Shown here one piece after another: positions 15,976 to 25,446 of a DNA stretch of 64,000 bases (its first letter is position 1; the number at the start of each line of letters is the position of its first letter). Below the pieces are notes generated by a model. It did no database searches. It had not been told where the DNA came from and worked only from the letters and a program-made list of their open reading frames with translations. Made by a program: the position numbers and the translations under genes. Location of the stretch: NCBI GenBank assembly GCA_035516255.1, contig DATJAL010000049.1:1-64000 (forward strand). The letters are read 5' to 3'. Origin of the DNA: Chitinivibrionales bacterium. Its GTDB lineage: Bacteria; Fibrobacterota; Chitinivibrionia; Chitinivibrionales; FEN-1185.

Positions 15976-18261
15976 TCACAATTTCACCTTTCGCAGCCTT
16001 AGCGCGTTCGTGATCACCGACACCGATGAAAAACTCATGGCAGCCGCGGCTATGATCGGGCTCAGAAGCACCCCGAACAACGGGTACAACACCCCTGCCG
16101 CGACAGGGACGCCGATGGAATTATAGACAAATGCGAACAGAAGATTCTGTTTGATGTTGCGCATGGTCGCGTGCGAAAGCTTCATGGCGCGCGCAATGCC
16201 GGCGAGATCGCCCTTGACAAGAGTGATACCGGCGCTTTCCATGGCCACGTCGGTGCCGGTGCCCATGGCAATGCCCACCTGGGCCTGGGCGAGCGCCGGC
16301 GCATCGTTAATGCCGTCGCCAGCCATGGCCACGACGCGGCCCTGGTTCTGAAGCCGCTTGATTACCTCCGCTTTCCTGTCGGGCAGCACCCCGGCGATCA
16401 CTTCGTTGATCCCGAGCTTTGAGGCAACCGTCCAGGCATTTGATGCATTATCGCCGGTGAGCATCACCACGCGAAGTCCCTGCCGGCGCAGGTCGCCCAT
16501 CGCCTGCGGCGTGGTTTCCTTGATCGGGTCCTTTATCCGGATAACGCCGGCCGCCCTATTGTTTATCGCAACATATATCCCGCCGCGGGCTTCTTCGGAC
16601 GGAAAGGCAGATGGAGCATCGGCCGAAAATATTGACATCCCCTCCAGAAAAGCGCGGCTGCCCACAGCCACACGCCGGCCCGCCACCGTTCCGGTCACTC
16701 CCCTTCCAGGTTTTGCCATAAAGGCCTGTGGCTCAATAAAAGAAATACCGCGCGCCTGTGCTGCGCGAACGACTGCCGCGGCCAACGGATGCTCGCTTCC
16801 GCGCTCGAGTGTTGCTGCCATTGAAAGCACTTCCCTTTCGGAAAAGCCGGGCGCAGCGACAACGGCCGTCACTGCAGGCTTTCCCAGCGTAAGGGTTCCT
16901 GTTTTGTCAATCACAAGGGTGTCGACCTTGCCCAGCACCTCCAGTGCCGAGGCATCGCGGAACAGTATGCCCGCCTTTGCGGCTCGGCCCGTGGCCACCA
17001 TGATCGACATGGGCGTTGCAAGGCCCAGGGCGCAGGGGCAGGCGATGATCAGCACCGCCACTGCATTGACCAATGCGTATGCCAGTGAAGGCGCCGGTCC
17101 CCAAACCGCCCACGCGGCGAACGTGACCGCGGCAACGGCCACCACCACGGGAACGAAAAAGAATGCCGCCCGGTCCGCAAGCTTCTGGATGGGCGGCCGG
17201 CTTCGTTGCGCGGAAGCAACCAGGCCGACGATTCGCGAAAGCAGCGTGTGGCCGCCCACCGCCGTTGCCTTTATGACAAGGGAGCCGGTGGTGTTTATGG
17301 TTGAACCGATCACTTTATCGCCCTTGTTTTTTTCAACCGGCATCGGCTCGCCGGTCACCAACGATTCGTCGATCGCGCTGCTTCCGACCAGAACAATGCC
17401 GTCGGCCGGGACTTTTTCTCCGGGCCGAATGCGCAACCGGTCACCTTCTGCGATGGCCACAATCGCAACGTCACGCTCGGAGCCGTCTGGGCCTATCCTG
17501 CACGCGGTTTTCGGCGCACGCTCAAGCAGGGCGCGAATGGCGTCACTCGTGCGCTGCCGGGCGCGGATTTCAAGCACCTGGCCGAGCAATACCAATGTGA
17601 TGATCGCCGCCGCTGCCTCGTAATAAACTGCCACTATGCCGTGAGCGCCACGAAACGATGGAGGAAAAACCCCGGGGGCGAGCGTAGCGACAAAGCTGTA
17701 AACAAACGCGGTGAACACCCCGAGCCCGATCAGGGTAAACATATTGGGGCTTTTATTGACAAACGAGTTTACCGCCCGCACGAAAAGCGGCCAACCCGCC
17801 CATACCACCACGGGAAGCGCCAAAGCAAGTTCCAGCCATTGCACCGCACCGGCACCACCGTGCGGCACGATTCTCGGCGTCATGTGCAGCATTGCCACGG
17901 CAACAAGGGGCGCAGTGAGTGCAAGGCTCGTCCAGAACCGCCTTGTCATTTCTGCAAGTTCGGGATTTTCTTTCTCGTCAAGGGATACGATCTCCGGCTC
18001 CAGCGCCATGCCGCATTTGGGACAGGCACCGGCTTTGGACAAGCGCACCTCGGGGTCCATGGGGCAGACATAATAGGCGCCTTCCGGCGCGGCTGCGGTG
18101 GCCAGATCGGCTGGATTGAGGTACTTTTCCGGATCGGCCTTGAACTTGACGAGGCAGCCCTTGCTGCAGAATCGGTAGGTTACGCCTTTGTAAACGAACG
18201 AGCGCGTCCATGCGGGCGTTTCGGACATGCCGCAAACAGGGTCTTTGCCGAAAGGGGGCAT
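15976..18261 (-). CDS. copA: P1B-type Cu+/Ag+ translocating ATPase with N-terminal YHS and HMBD domains
   Basis: 761 residues. Residues 1-50 are a YHS domain ('DPVCGM', 'RFCSKGCLVKF'), residues about 62-92 a heavy-metal-binding domain ('YYVCPMDPEV', 'CPKCGM'). The catalytic core has eight membrane helices with the P1B-1 metal motif CPC in 'IIACPCALGLATP', the phosphorylation site DKTGT, the HP motif in 'GSEHPLAAAVV', and the hinge 'GDGINDAPAL'. The last helix pair carries the 'YNSIGVPVAAG' and 'MSFSSVSVITNALRL' sequences typical of CopA. It would pump Cu+ or Ag+ out of the cytoplasm. It is the last gene of the minus-strand metal operon, 29 bases after the YHS gene. The classical CxxC HMA domain is replaced by YHS-HMBD. 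Confidence 0.93.
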   Translation of the reverse strand: MPPFGKDPVCGMSETPAWTRSFVYKGVTYRFCSKGCLVKFKADPEKYLNPADLATAAAPEGAYYVCPMDPEVRLSKAGACPKCGMALEPEIVSLDEKENPELAEMTRRFWTSLALTAPLVAVAMLHMTPRIVPHGGAGAVQWLELALALPVVVWAGWPLFVRAVNSFVNKSPNMFTLIGLGVFTAFVYSFVATLAPGVFPPSFRGAHGIVAVYYEAAAAIITLVLLGQVLEIRARQRTSDAIRALLERAPKTACRIGPDGSERDVAIVAIAEGDRLRIRPGEKVPADGIVLVGSSAIDESLVTGEPMPVEKNKGDKVIGSTINTTGSLVIKATAVGGHTLLSRIVGLVASAQRSRPPIQKLADRAAFFFVPVVVAVAAVTFAAWAVWGPAPSLAYALVNAVAVLIIACPCALGLATPMSIMVATGRAAKAGILFRDASALEVLGKVDTLVIDKTGTLTLGKPAVTAVVAAPGFSEREVLSMAATLERGSEHPLAAAVVRAAQARGISFIEPQAFMAKPGRGVTGTVAGRRVAVGSRAFLEGMSIFSADAPSAFPSEEARGGIYVAINNRAAGVIRIKDPIKETTPQAMGDLRRQGLRVVMLTGDNASNAWTVASKLGINEVIAGVLPDRKAEVIKRLQNQGRVVAMAGDGINDAPALAQAQVGIAMGTGTDVAMESAGITLVKGDLAGIARAMKLSHATMRNIKQNLLFAFVYNSIGVPVAAGVLYPLFGVLLSPIIAAAAMSFSSVSVITNALRLRKVKL

Positions 18262-18290
18262 TTTTTACCTCGCCGTGGCAAATCTATTCC

Positions 18291-18713
18291 CTACATTTTC
18301 ATCCCATCCATTGACGTATCGGACTTCGCCCCCGGCTTCTTGACTTTTGAGCGGGCCGCCGACGTGTCTTTTGCGGCCGGCGCGCCTTTCTTGTCGCCCT
18401 TTACGATTGTCTCCACCCCCTGTCCCATGTCAGCAAGTTTCTTGATATATTTCTCAGGGTTTTTCTTTACTTCCGCGAGGCAGCCTTCGCAGCACACATA
18501 AATTCTCTTGCCTTTATAGTCCACATAGAGGTTTTTGTTTATGGGACCCCCCATGACCGGGCAGGTCGTCTGCGGCCTTAATTCCTTTACGGCGGCCGCA
18601 GTTTTTGCGCTGTCTGACTTTACGCCGGCGTTTTGTGCCGCCACCGAGTTCAAAAGCATCGACGCCGCGGCCAGGGCAGCCGCAGCCGTGACCAGAACCT
18701 TGGAAAATGTCAT
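18291..18713 (-). CDS. Periplasmic YHS-domain metal-binding protein
   Basis: 140 residues with a signal peptide (1-26, cleavage after SVAA). The middle (about 48-95) contains 'TCPVMGGPINKNLYVDYKGKRIYVCCEGC', a YHS-like domain with CPVM and a CCEGC pair that can bind Cu or another soft metal. The C-terminal tail is low-complexity and rich in Lys/Asp/Ala, ending in 'DGMKM'. It lies between the RND pump gene and the P1B ATPase gene, so it probably passes metal between them in the periplasm. Start ATG 18713 is preceded by an AGGAGGAAG site. Confidence 0.8.
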   Translation of the reverse strand: MTFSKVLVTAAAALAAASMLLNSVAAQNAGVKSDSAKTAAAVKELRPQTTCPVMGGPINKNLYVDYKGKRIYVCCEGCLAEVKKNPEKYIKKLADMGQGVETIVKGDKKGAPAAKDTSAARSKVKKPGAKSDTSMDGMKM

Positions 18714-18743
18714 ACTTCCTCCTGTTGATTGTTAGTGAAAACT

Positions 18744-21700
18744 TTACGGCAATCTTTTATCCGTCCGGATTTCATCATTGACAACCGACCGCCTTTTCCA
18801 TAAAAAATAGATCGCGGGAAAAACCATCAGCTCCATCAGCACCGATGTCACCACTCCGCCCACCATGGGCGCGGCGATCCGTTTCATTACGTCCGATCCG
18901 GTTCCGGCGCTCCACAAAATAGGGAGAAGACCCGCGATGATCACCGACGCGGTCATGATCTTCGGACGAACACGTTTTACTGCTCCGTGATCAATAACTT
19001 CCTTCAGATCCCGCAGTGTTCTAAGCACGCGCTTACTTTTTGCGGCTTCAAATGCCTGATCCAGATACAAGAGCATAACGACCCCGGTTTCAGCGCTGAG
19101 CCCTGCTAATGCAATGATTCCCACCCACACCGCAAGGCTCATATTATAGCCGAGGGCGAACAGGAACCAAACGGTGCCTACGAGAGAGAACGGAACAGCG
19201 AGAAGAATGATTGATGTCTTGATTATCGATTTTGTATTGAGAAAGATGATGATGAATATGATGAACAAGGTGAGCGGCACCACAATCATGAGCCTCTTCT
19301 GGCTGCGCTGCATCAACTCATATTCCCCGCTCCACACCACGTTGTACCCCGTCGGCACACGCACTTGTGAAGCGACGGTCTTCTGCGCCAGGCGAAGGTA
19401 AGTCCCCATGTCCGTGCCGCGCATGTCGACGAAAACCCAGGCATTGGGCCTGCTGCCTTCGCTCCTGATGACCATGGGCCCCTTGTTGATCTCAAAGCTC
19501 GCGACCTCGCCGAGGGGAATCTGCAGACCGCTCGGGGAAGAAACCAGAACGCGGCGCAGCGCATCAACATTGTCGCGCAGCTCCCTGGCGTACCGAAGAT
19601 TCACCGTGTACCGTTCGAGCCCTTCCACCGTGGTGGTGATGCTCATGCCTCCGAGCGCGGTCTCTATCACCGATTGCACATCGTCGACATTGAGCCCGTA
19701 TCTTCCCGCCTTGTCCCGGTCGATCTTTACATCAAGGTAATTGCCTCCCACGGCCCGCTCCGCGAACGCTGACGTGGTGTACTTCACGGTCCGCACGGCA
19801 GCTTCGACCTGCCTTCCAATGATTTGCAAAGTGTCAAGGTTCGCGCCGGAAATTTTGATTCCCACGGGCGTCTTGATGCCGGTGGAGAGCATGTCGGTCC
19901 GGGCCTTGATGGGCATGGTCCAGGCGTTGGTGAGTCCCGGGATTTTTATCGCTTCGTCAAGTTGTTGAATGAGTTTTTCGGGGGTCATTCCCTTTGGCCA
20001 CCGCTTCTCCGGCTTTAACTGAATGGTCGTCTCGAACATATCAAGCCCTGCCGGATCGGTGGCGGTCTCGGCCCGACCGTCTTTGCCGAACACTCGATCC
20101 ACCTCGGGAAACGTGCGGATGATCTTGTCGGTTTGCTGAAGCAGCTCCTTGGCCTTCCGAATCGATACGCCCGGCAATGTCGTCGGCATGTAGAGCAGGT
20201 CGCCTTCGTATAGAGGCGGCATGAACTCACTGCCGAGTTTGGTAAAGGGCACTATGGTCACCAATACAATAACAATAGACGAGAATATTATTATCTTCGG
20301 ATATCGCATAACGAATTGCACCACCGGACGGTAAATCGAAATAAGAAACCTGTTAAGCGGGTTGGCGTGTTCGGGCCTTATTTTACCTCGCACGAAGAAT
20401 CCCATCAACACCGGAACGATTGTAACGGCAAGAATCGCCGCTGCGGCCATGGAATATGTCTTTGTAAAGGCCAGCGGCTTGAACAATCTTCCTTCCTGGG
20501 CTTCCAGTGCGAATATGGGAAGGAAAGACACGGTGATGACCAATAAGGAATAGAACAATGGCGGTCCGACCTCTTTCGATGACTCCAGTATCACTTGCCA
20601 GTGTGGGCTGCGAAGTTCAGGCGGCTTAGCGTTTTCCGCTTCAATCCGTTTATGCGCGTTTTCGATCATGATGATCGCGGCGTCCACCATTGCGCCGATG
20701 GCGATCGCGATGCCGCCGAGCGACATGATGTTCGCGTTGAGTCCCTGCATCCGCATCACGAAAAACGCCATGAGAATGGCAGTTGGCAAAGTGAAGACCG
20801 CCACCGCGGCACTTTGAACATGAAACAAGAAAATCGCGCAGACGAGGGTGACGATCAGCATTTCCTCAACAAGCTTCACCCGGAGGTTTGCAATGGCTCG
20901 CTCGATAAGCGCCGAGCGGTCATAGGTGGTAACGATCTTCACGTCTGGCGGAAGCCCTGTTTTGAGAGTTTCCAGTTTCTCCTTGACCGCCTTGATGACC
21001 TTCTGGGCGTTCTCGCCAAACCGGATCACCACCACGCCGCCCGCGACTTCACCCTGCCCGTCCAGCTCGGCCAGGCCGCGCCTCATTTCGGGTCCAAGAG
21101 CGACATCGGCGATATCGCCGATGCGAATGGCCACACCGTTCCGCATGCTTGTCTTTACGGGAATCTTTCTTATGTCGTCAATGGATTTGATGTAACCGAG
21201 GCCGCGAATCATGAACTCCGCCTCCCCCATTTCGATGACCTCGCCGCCCACGTCGCTGTTGGCGCCTTTTATCGCCGTTTCGACGTCCTTGAGCGGAATG
21301 CCGAATGCCTGGAGCCTGCCGGGATCGACCGTTACCTGGTACTGCTTGACAAATCCGCCGACGCTGGCTACTTCGGCGACGCCCTCGATGCTCGACAGAC
21401 CGTATTTGAGATACCAGTCCTGGTAGGACCGCAGCTCCTGCAGCGAGCGTTTCTCTGATGTCAAGGCGTATTCATATACCCAGCCCACGCCGGTCGCGTC
21501 GGGTCCGAGCGTCGGAATCACGCCTCCCGGAAGGCGCTTCTGCGCATAATTGAGGTACTCAAGCACGCGGCTGCGGGCCCAATAGATGTTTGTGCCATCT
21601 TTGAAGATCACGTAGACGAGTGAGTATCCGAAAAACGAATATCCGCGTACGACGCTTGCGCCAGGCACCGACAAAAGCGACGTCGTGAGCGGATAGGTGA

Positions 21701-21893
21701 CCTGGTCTTCAACAATGCGGGGCGACTGGCCTGGAAATTCCGTATACACGATGACCTGCACGTCGCTCAAATCCGGAATCGCATCGACTGGTGTGCTGAA
21801 GATTGCCCAGAGCCCTGCGGCAACCACGAACACCGTGAGCATGATTACCAGGAACCTGTTTTTCACCGACCATTCTATGAGTTTTTCGAGCAT
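18744..21893 (-). CDS. cusA: CusA/CzcA-family heavy-metal RND efflux pump
   Basis: 1049 residues, the standard length. The N-terminus 'MLEKLIEWSVKNRFLVIM' and the first periplasmic part ('PVDAIPDLSDVQVIVYTEFPGQSP', with the IEDQVTYPL block as VEDQVTYPL) are signatures of CusA. Helix 4 has 'AIAIGAMVDAAIIMIENAHK', with the acidic residue of the proton relay, and a second half carries 'LSAETGVVMLLYLDQA' and the 'RPKIMTASVIIAGLLPIL' loop. Methionine-rich clefts fit Cu+/Ag+ substrates better than Zn/Co. It forms a tripartite pump with the CusB-like and TolC-like proteins encoded directly upstream, with 16 bases between cusB and cusA. Confidence 0.93.
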   Translation of the reverse strand: MLEKLIEWSVKNRFLVIMLTVFVVAAGLWAIFSTPVDAIPDLSDVQVIVYTEFPGQSPRIVEDQVTYPLTTSLLSVPGASVVRGYSFFGYSLVYVIFKDGTNIYWARSRVLEYLNYAQKRLPGGVIPTLGPDATGVGWVYEYALTSEKRSLQELRSYQDWYLKYGLSSIEGVAEVASVGGFVKQYQVTVDPGRLQAFGIPLKDVETAIKGANSDVGGEVIEMGEAEFMIRGLGYIKSIDDIRKIPVKTSMRNGVAIRIGDIADVALGPEMRRGLAELDGQGEVAGGVVVIRFGENAQKVIKAVKEKLETLKTGLPPDVKIVTTYDRSALIERAIANLRVKLVEEMLIVTLVCAIFLFHVQSAAVAVFTLPTAILMAFFVMRMQGLNANIMSLGGIAIAIGAMVDAAIIMIENAHKRIEAENAKPPELRSPHWQVILESSKEVGPPLFYSLLVITVSFLPIFALEAQEGRLFKPLAFTKTYSMAAAAILAVTIVPVLMGFFVRGKIRPEHANPLNRFLISIYRPVVQFVMRYPKIIIFSSIVIVLVTIVPFTKLGSEFMPPLYEGDLLYMPTTLPGVSIRKAKELLQQTDKIIRTFPEVDRVFGKDGRAETATDPAGLDMFETTIQLKPEKRWPKGMTPEKLIQQLDEAIKIPGLTNAWTMPIKARTDMLSTGIKTPVGIKISGANLDTLQIIGRQVEAAVRTVKYTTSAFAERAVGGNYLDVKIDRDKAGRYGLNVDDVQSVIETALGGMSITTTVEGLERYTVNLRYARELRDNVDALRRVLVSSPSGLQIPLGEVASFEINKGPMVIRSEGSRPNAWVFVDMRGTDMGTYLRLAQKTVASQVRVPTGYNVVWSGEYELMQRSQKRLMIVVPLTLFIIFIIIFLNTKSIIKTSIILLAVPFSLVGTVWFLFALGYNMSLAVWVGIIALAGLSAETGVVMLLYLDQAFEAAKSKRVLRTLRDLKEVIDHGAVKRVRPKIMTASVIIAGLLPILWSAGTGSDVMKRIAAPMVGGVVTSVLMELMVFPAIYFLWKRRSVVNDEIRTDKRLP

Positions 21894-21909
21894 ATGAATT
21901 CCTTCGATT

Positions 21910-23406
21910 TTAGTTCGTACCGGGCATGTTCATTCCCTGCATGTTCGAACGGCCGCCCCGCAGCGCGGCCGGTTTTTCCGGTACTGAAGCCGCGGACTGC
22001 GCCCGTGCGGATTCCGGAGGGGACATGGCGCCGACCGCCTCCTTCAGATTCGATTCCGCATCGATGAGGAACTGCGACGAAGTGACGATTGTTTGTCCTT
22101 CGGCAATCCCGGAAAGAATCTGAACGAAACCGCCCGCGTTTGCGCCGACCTTTACGTCTTGCGGCCTGAAATACCCGTTGCCGAGCGCCACGATCACCAG
22201 GTCGCGCTTTCCCGAATGGATCACCGCCTGTTCCGAAACGGACAGCCCGTTCACCGCCATCGGCGAACTGATCTTAATATCCGCAAACATCTGCGGTTTG
22301 AGCGCACGGTCCGCGGAATTTCTGATGCTGATACGAACTGCCGCGGTTTTTGTGTCCAGGTCAAGGACCGGAGACACAAATTGCACCCTTCCCGTAAAAG
22401 TGCGCCCCGGCAGCGAAGACACTTCGATGGATGCTTCCATACCTATCTTGATAAGCGGTAAGTCCTGCTGGAACACGTTCGCGATCGCCCATAACGTCGA
22501 GAGGTCGGCCACTTTGTAAAGCGTCGTCCCGGGCATTACGTTTTGACCCGCGGCCACCATCTTTTCAAGGACAACTCCGTCTATGGGAGAATAGATGGTC
22601 ATGGTCTTTTCGGGAGCGCCGCGATCTTCGAGCGCCTTGATCTCTTTATCGGGAATGTCCCAGTTGAGCAGCCTGCGTTTGCTGCTTTCGACAAGCTCCT
22701 CCGCGCCATGTTTTGCCTCTTCGGACGCGCCCGGAGGCAGTCCCTTGACATACCGGATTGCCTGAAGGTATTCGGTTTGTGCGCTCACAAGGTCGGGACT
22801 GTATATCGTTAGCAGCGGCTGGCCTTTCTTTATGGGTTGCCCTGTGAAATCGATATACAGTTTCTCCACCCAACCCATCACCTTTGTGTTGACAATGCCA
22901 ATGGAGGTTTCATTGACTTCGAGATTCGCGGATACTTGGATTTCTTTTGTAAGCGTCCTTCGGGCGGCTGTCTCGGTGGTGACGCCGATGTTCTGGACGG
23001 TAACCGGGTCTATTTTCACCGCGCCTTTCTCACCCGACGCCCCGTCCTCATAAACAGGGACTAGGTCCATCCCATCCGGGGCCTTTCCAGGATTGGGGGA
23101 AGTATATGAAGGATTCATCGCGTCGCGATAGTAAAGGATTTTCCGTTGCCCGTTTTTATTGGCTTCCGACTGATGTTCCAGCTGACTAACTGGAACAAGC
23201 TTCATTCCACAGATCGGGCAGTTGCCGGGTTTGTCAGAGAGATAGTTCGGATGCATGGGGCAGTGGTAAACTATGTGTTGCGTCTGCTGACTCGATGCCG
23301 CTGCCGGCCCCTTATTGTGATACAAAATCATTGCACCGAGGATGATGACGACCGATACGACAACAGCCGCTGTCACAATCATTGTCAATCTCATTTTGGC
23401 CTTCAT
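21910..23406 (-). CDS. cusB: CusB-family periplasmic adaptor with two HMBD-like motifs
   Basis: 498 residues. A membrane segment at about 7-29 anchors it. Residues about 45-75 carry a heavy-metal-binding domain ('YHCPMHPNYLSDKPGNCPICGM'); a second, degenerate copy follows at about 90-120 ('YYRDAMNPSYTSPNPGKAPDGM'), which has lost its cysteines but retains methionines, as in CusB. The rest is a standard hairpin-barrel-beta adaptor ('IDFTGQPIKKGQPLLTIYSPDLVSAQTEYL', 'VFQQDLPLIKIGMEASIEVSSLPG'). The C-terminal 40 residues are Ala/Pro/Met-rich and unstructured. It links CusA to the outer-membrane channel. Its start overlaps the stop of the TolC-like gene by 4 bases (ATGA), indicating translational coupling. 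Confidence 0.92.
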   Translation of the reverse strand: MKAKMRLTMIVTAAVVVSVVIILGAMILYHNKGPAAASSQQTQHIVYHCPMHPNYLSDKPGNCPICGMKLVPVSQLEHQSEANKNGQRKILYYRDAMNPSYTSPNPGKAPDGMDLVPVYEDGASGEKGAVKIDPVTVQNIGVTTETAARRTLTKEIQVSANLEVNETSIGIVNTKVMGWVEKLYIDFTGQPIKKGQPLLTIYSPDLVSAQTEYLQAIRYVKGLPPGASEEAKHGAEELVESSKRRLLNWDIPDKEIKALEDRGAPEKTMTIYSPIDGVVLEKMVAAGQNVMPGTTLYKVADLSTLWAIANVFQQDLPLIKIGMEASIEVSSLPGRTFTGRVQFVSPVLDLDTKTAAVRISIRNSADRALKPQMFADIKISSPMAVNGLSVSEQAVIHSGKRDLVIVALGNGYFRPQDVKVGANAGGFVQILSGIAEGQTIVTSSQFLIDAESNLKEAVGAMSPPESARAQSAASVPEKPAALRGGRSNMQGMNMPGTN

Positions 23407-24755
23407 TTGCGTTCCTCCTGCATGGGAGATTTTTCGATGTCTTCAACGCTCATTCCTACCGCAGTTTCCAATTTGGAAATTCCGGTCATGAGGTTCATCA
23501 CGGCCATGTGATAGTCCTGACGGGCGGAAAGCAGCATGTGGTGGGCATCGATGAGCGAAACAAAATCTTGGCCTCCGCTCCGGTATGAGGCCAATGTCGA
23601 GTTCAAGGTCTGGGTCGCCTGAGGAATCACCGTCATCTTGTAAAGTTTAATCCGGTCTGTGCTGCTCCGAACGGCAATGAGTGCCTGTTGAACCTCAGAC
23701 GCCACCATGTTCTTCATGTTGTTCAGTTCTTCCTCGTACTGGTTTTGAAGTAAGCTCGCTCGGTTAGCTCCTGCTGATGCTTTACCAAACGACCAGGGAG
23801 CAACGGGAACGGTGATCCCAACCGTAAAATCCCAATCGTCCGACTGGCGCAACATTTGTTTGTACATTCCGCGCACCATGAAATCAGGATAGTATTCCTT
23901 TTTCGCCGCCGCGAGTTCCGCCTTCTGCATGGAAACCCCGGCCTCCATTTCAGAAAGCTCGGGCCGATGCTCAAGCGCAAGTTTTACCAACCCTGCAAGC
24001 GGGCAATCGAACAGCGGCGGCTCGATCTCCGGGATCGGGTCAACCGGGGTCTCGACCGGCTGGTTTCTCAAGGCATTCAACATGGCTTCCATTGAACGCA
24101 ATTCCTGCCGGAATACGATGTCATTATTGACAAGCGTGGAAAGCTCGGTTTGCGCCCGCAGAATATCCGCCTGTTTTCCCGTTCCCACTTCATACTGTTT
24201 CTGGGCGATCGCCGCATAGCTCTTCAAGATCTCCCGATTTTCATCATTGATCTCAATTTTCCTTTGGATGAAGTATGCCTCATAAAAGGCGGCCTTGAGA
24301 TCACCGACGATCCGTTGAAGCGCTCCTGTCCGTTCGCCCTCCGTCATCGCCTTTCGGTTTTGCTCCACCCTTGCCATTGCAGAGAGCTTGCCGGGAAAAG
24401 GAAACATCTGCTGCACGGAATAATCGATCTCCCGCTGGCCATCAAACGGATTGGGAAAAGTAGTGATAGGGCTTTGATAGAATTCCACCCCGATCTGCGG
24501 TGGGTCAAGGCTCTTTGCATAATTGACGGAAGCCTGTGCTGCAGAAATCTTGCTTGCCAGGGCCTTGAGACCGGGGTTGTTCTTCTTCACCTCGTCGATA
24601 AATTGGGCCAGCCGGTGCTCGACAATCGTGCGATTTGCAGAGAGGTCCGCAAGACTTCCTTTATCCTGGCCTCTGGCGGGTTGGAATTGCACGATCATGG
24701 CAAGTGAAATAAGAGTTAGTGCAGCCGGTTTCAATATTTCTTTAAGATTGTTCAT
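23403..24755 (-). CDS. cusC: TolC-family outer-membrane efflux channel (CusC-like)
   Basis: 450 residues with a signal peptide (1-29, ending PARGQ). Two repeated long helical hairpins with the outer-membrane efflux protein pattern ('LDPPQIGVEFYQSPITTFPNPF', 'RAQTELSTLVNND', 'HRPELSEMEAGVSMQKAELAAAKKEYYPDFMV') are those of TolC/CusC. ATG 24755 follows AAGGAA by 5 bases. It is the outer-membrane exit of the CusCBA pump. It is first of the coupled three-gene set cusC-cusB-cusA. Upstream lies a spacer of 190 bases with a palindrome that may be an operator. Confidence 0.9.
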   Translation of the reverse strand: MNNLKEILKPAALTLISLAMIVQFQPARGQDKGSLADLSANRTIVEHRLAQFIDEVKKNNPGLKALASKISAAQASVNYAKSLDPPQIGVEFYQSPITTFPNPFDGQREIDYSVQQMFPFPGKLSAMARVEQNRKAMTEGERTGALQRIVGDLKAAFYEAYFIQRKIEINDENREILKSYAAIAQKQYEVGTGKQADILRAQTELSTLVNNDIVFRQELRSMEAMLNALRNQPVETPVDPIPEIEPPLFDCPLAGLVKLALEHRPELSEMEAGVSMQKAELAAAKKEYYPDFMVRGMYKQMLRQSDDWDFTVGITVPVAPWSFGKASAGANRASLLQNQYEEELNNMKNMVASEVQQALIAVRSSTDRIKLYKMTVIPQATQTLNSTLASYRSGGQDFVSLIDAHHMLLSARQDYHMAVMNLMTGISKLETAVGMSVEDIEKSPMQEERK

Positions 24756-24853
24756 AGAATTTCCTTTGTCAAGTCGTACACATGAAACATGCTTCTTCTC
24801 GACCCTCTTTCTGCCGATAGCGCAATTGCTTTTGGTTAATCGAAATCATGACT

Positions 24854-24868
24854 ATCGGTAAAACCGAT
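24854..24868. promoter_or_regulatory. Palindrome in the cusC leader, possible operator
   Basis: ATCGGT-AAA-ACCGAT, a perfect 6-6 inverted repeat about 100 bases before the cusC start, next to the AT-rich TATATATTG that could be a -10 region on the minus strand. A further hairpin (ATGCAGA-CTGTT-TCTGCAT) lies at 24905-24923. No regulator gene is adjacent, so the factor is unknown. Confidence 0.35.
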
Positions 24869-24945
24869 GATCAATATATAGACAATGAGCAATAATTCTG
24901 CCACATGCAGACTGTTTCTGCATCACAGGTATGAATTGCAGGGGA

Positions 24946-25356
24946 TTAAATGCGGAGAGGAAACTGCAAAGAAAAACCCGGCGGAGAGGATGAGGAATGA
25001 ATGATATACCGGTTGCCGCCGCTTCCCGGCGATAATAAAATGACGGCCGCAAAAGGTGCAAGGACGTTCTGCTGGATCTCCTTGAAAGAATACTGATTGA
25101 CCGATGCAACGGCGCTGTTTTCCGGTTTGGATGCAGGCGGACTGTTTCCGCAGCAGGTTTTTTTTGAACCGGAGCTTTTTGATTGGGCGGAAAGTGGCGC
25201 CTTGGTTTTGTGCATTCCGCAGGTGCAGACCTTGTTTTTGCAGCAGCAGCATTGGCATGTCGCAGCCGCGGGAACAGTGACGTCCGCGGCCTTCATCACG
25301 GGTTGCGCAACGTGAAGAAAAAACGAGGATAATAATACTGGTATAGTACTAAGCAT
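24946..25356 (-). CDS. Small cysteine-rich exported protein of the metal island
   Basis: 136 residues from ATG 25356, with AAAGGTGG 8 bases upstream; the longer reading from 25416 lacks such a site. Residues 1-24 are a signal peptide or anchor ('MLSTIPVLLSSFFLHVAQ'). Next comes a dense cysteine block (CQCCCCKNKVCTCGMHKTK) and a second pair (KTCCGN), nine cysteines in about 55 residues, then an unstructured linker and a hydrophobic segment (about 100-115, 'FAAVILLSPGSGG'). The pattern suggests a soft-metal binding protein in the periplasm. It sits between the CDF exporter gene and cusC on the same strand. It resembles no family I know well. Confidence 0.6.
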   Translation of the reverse strand: MLSTIPVLLSSFFLHVAQPVMKAADVTVPAAATCQCCCCKNKVCTCGMHKTKAPLSAQSKSSGSKKTCCGNSPPASKPENSAVASVNQYSFKEIQQNVLAPFAAVILLSPGSGGNRYIIHSSSSPPGFSLQFPLRI

Positions 25357-25446
25357 TAAAAAATCCACCTTTGTACCAACTTTTAAATACGGCTGCCGTT
25401 TTTCAATATTGTGCATTTATAAAGGGCGTTTCGTCAACTGCAGAAG

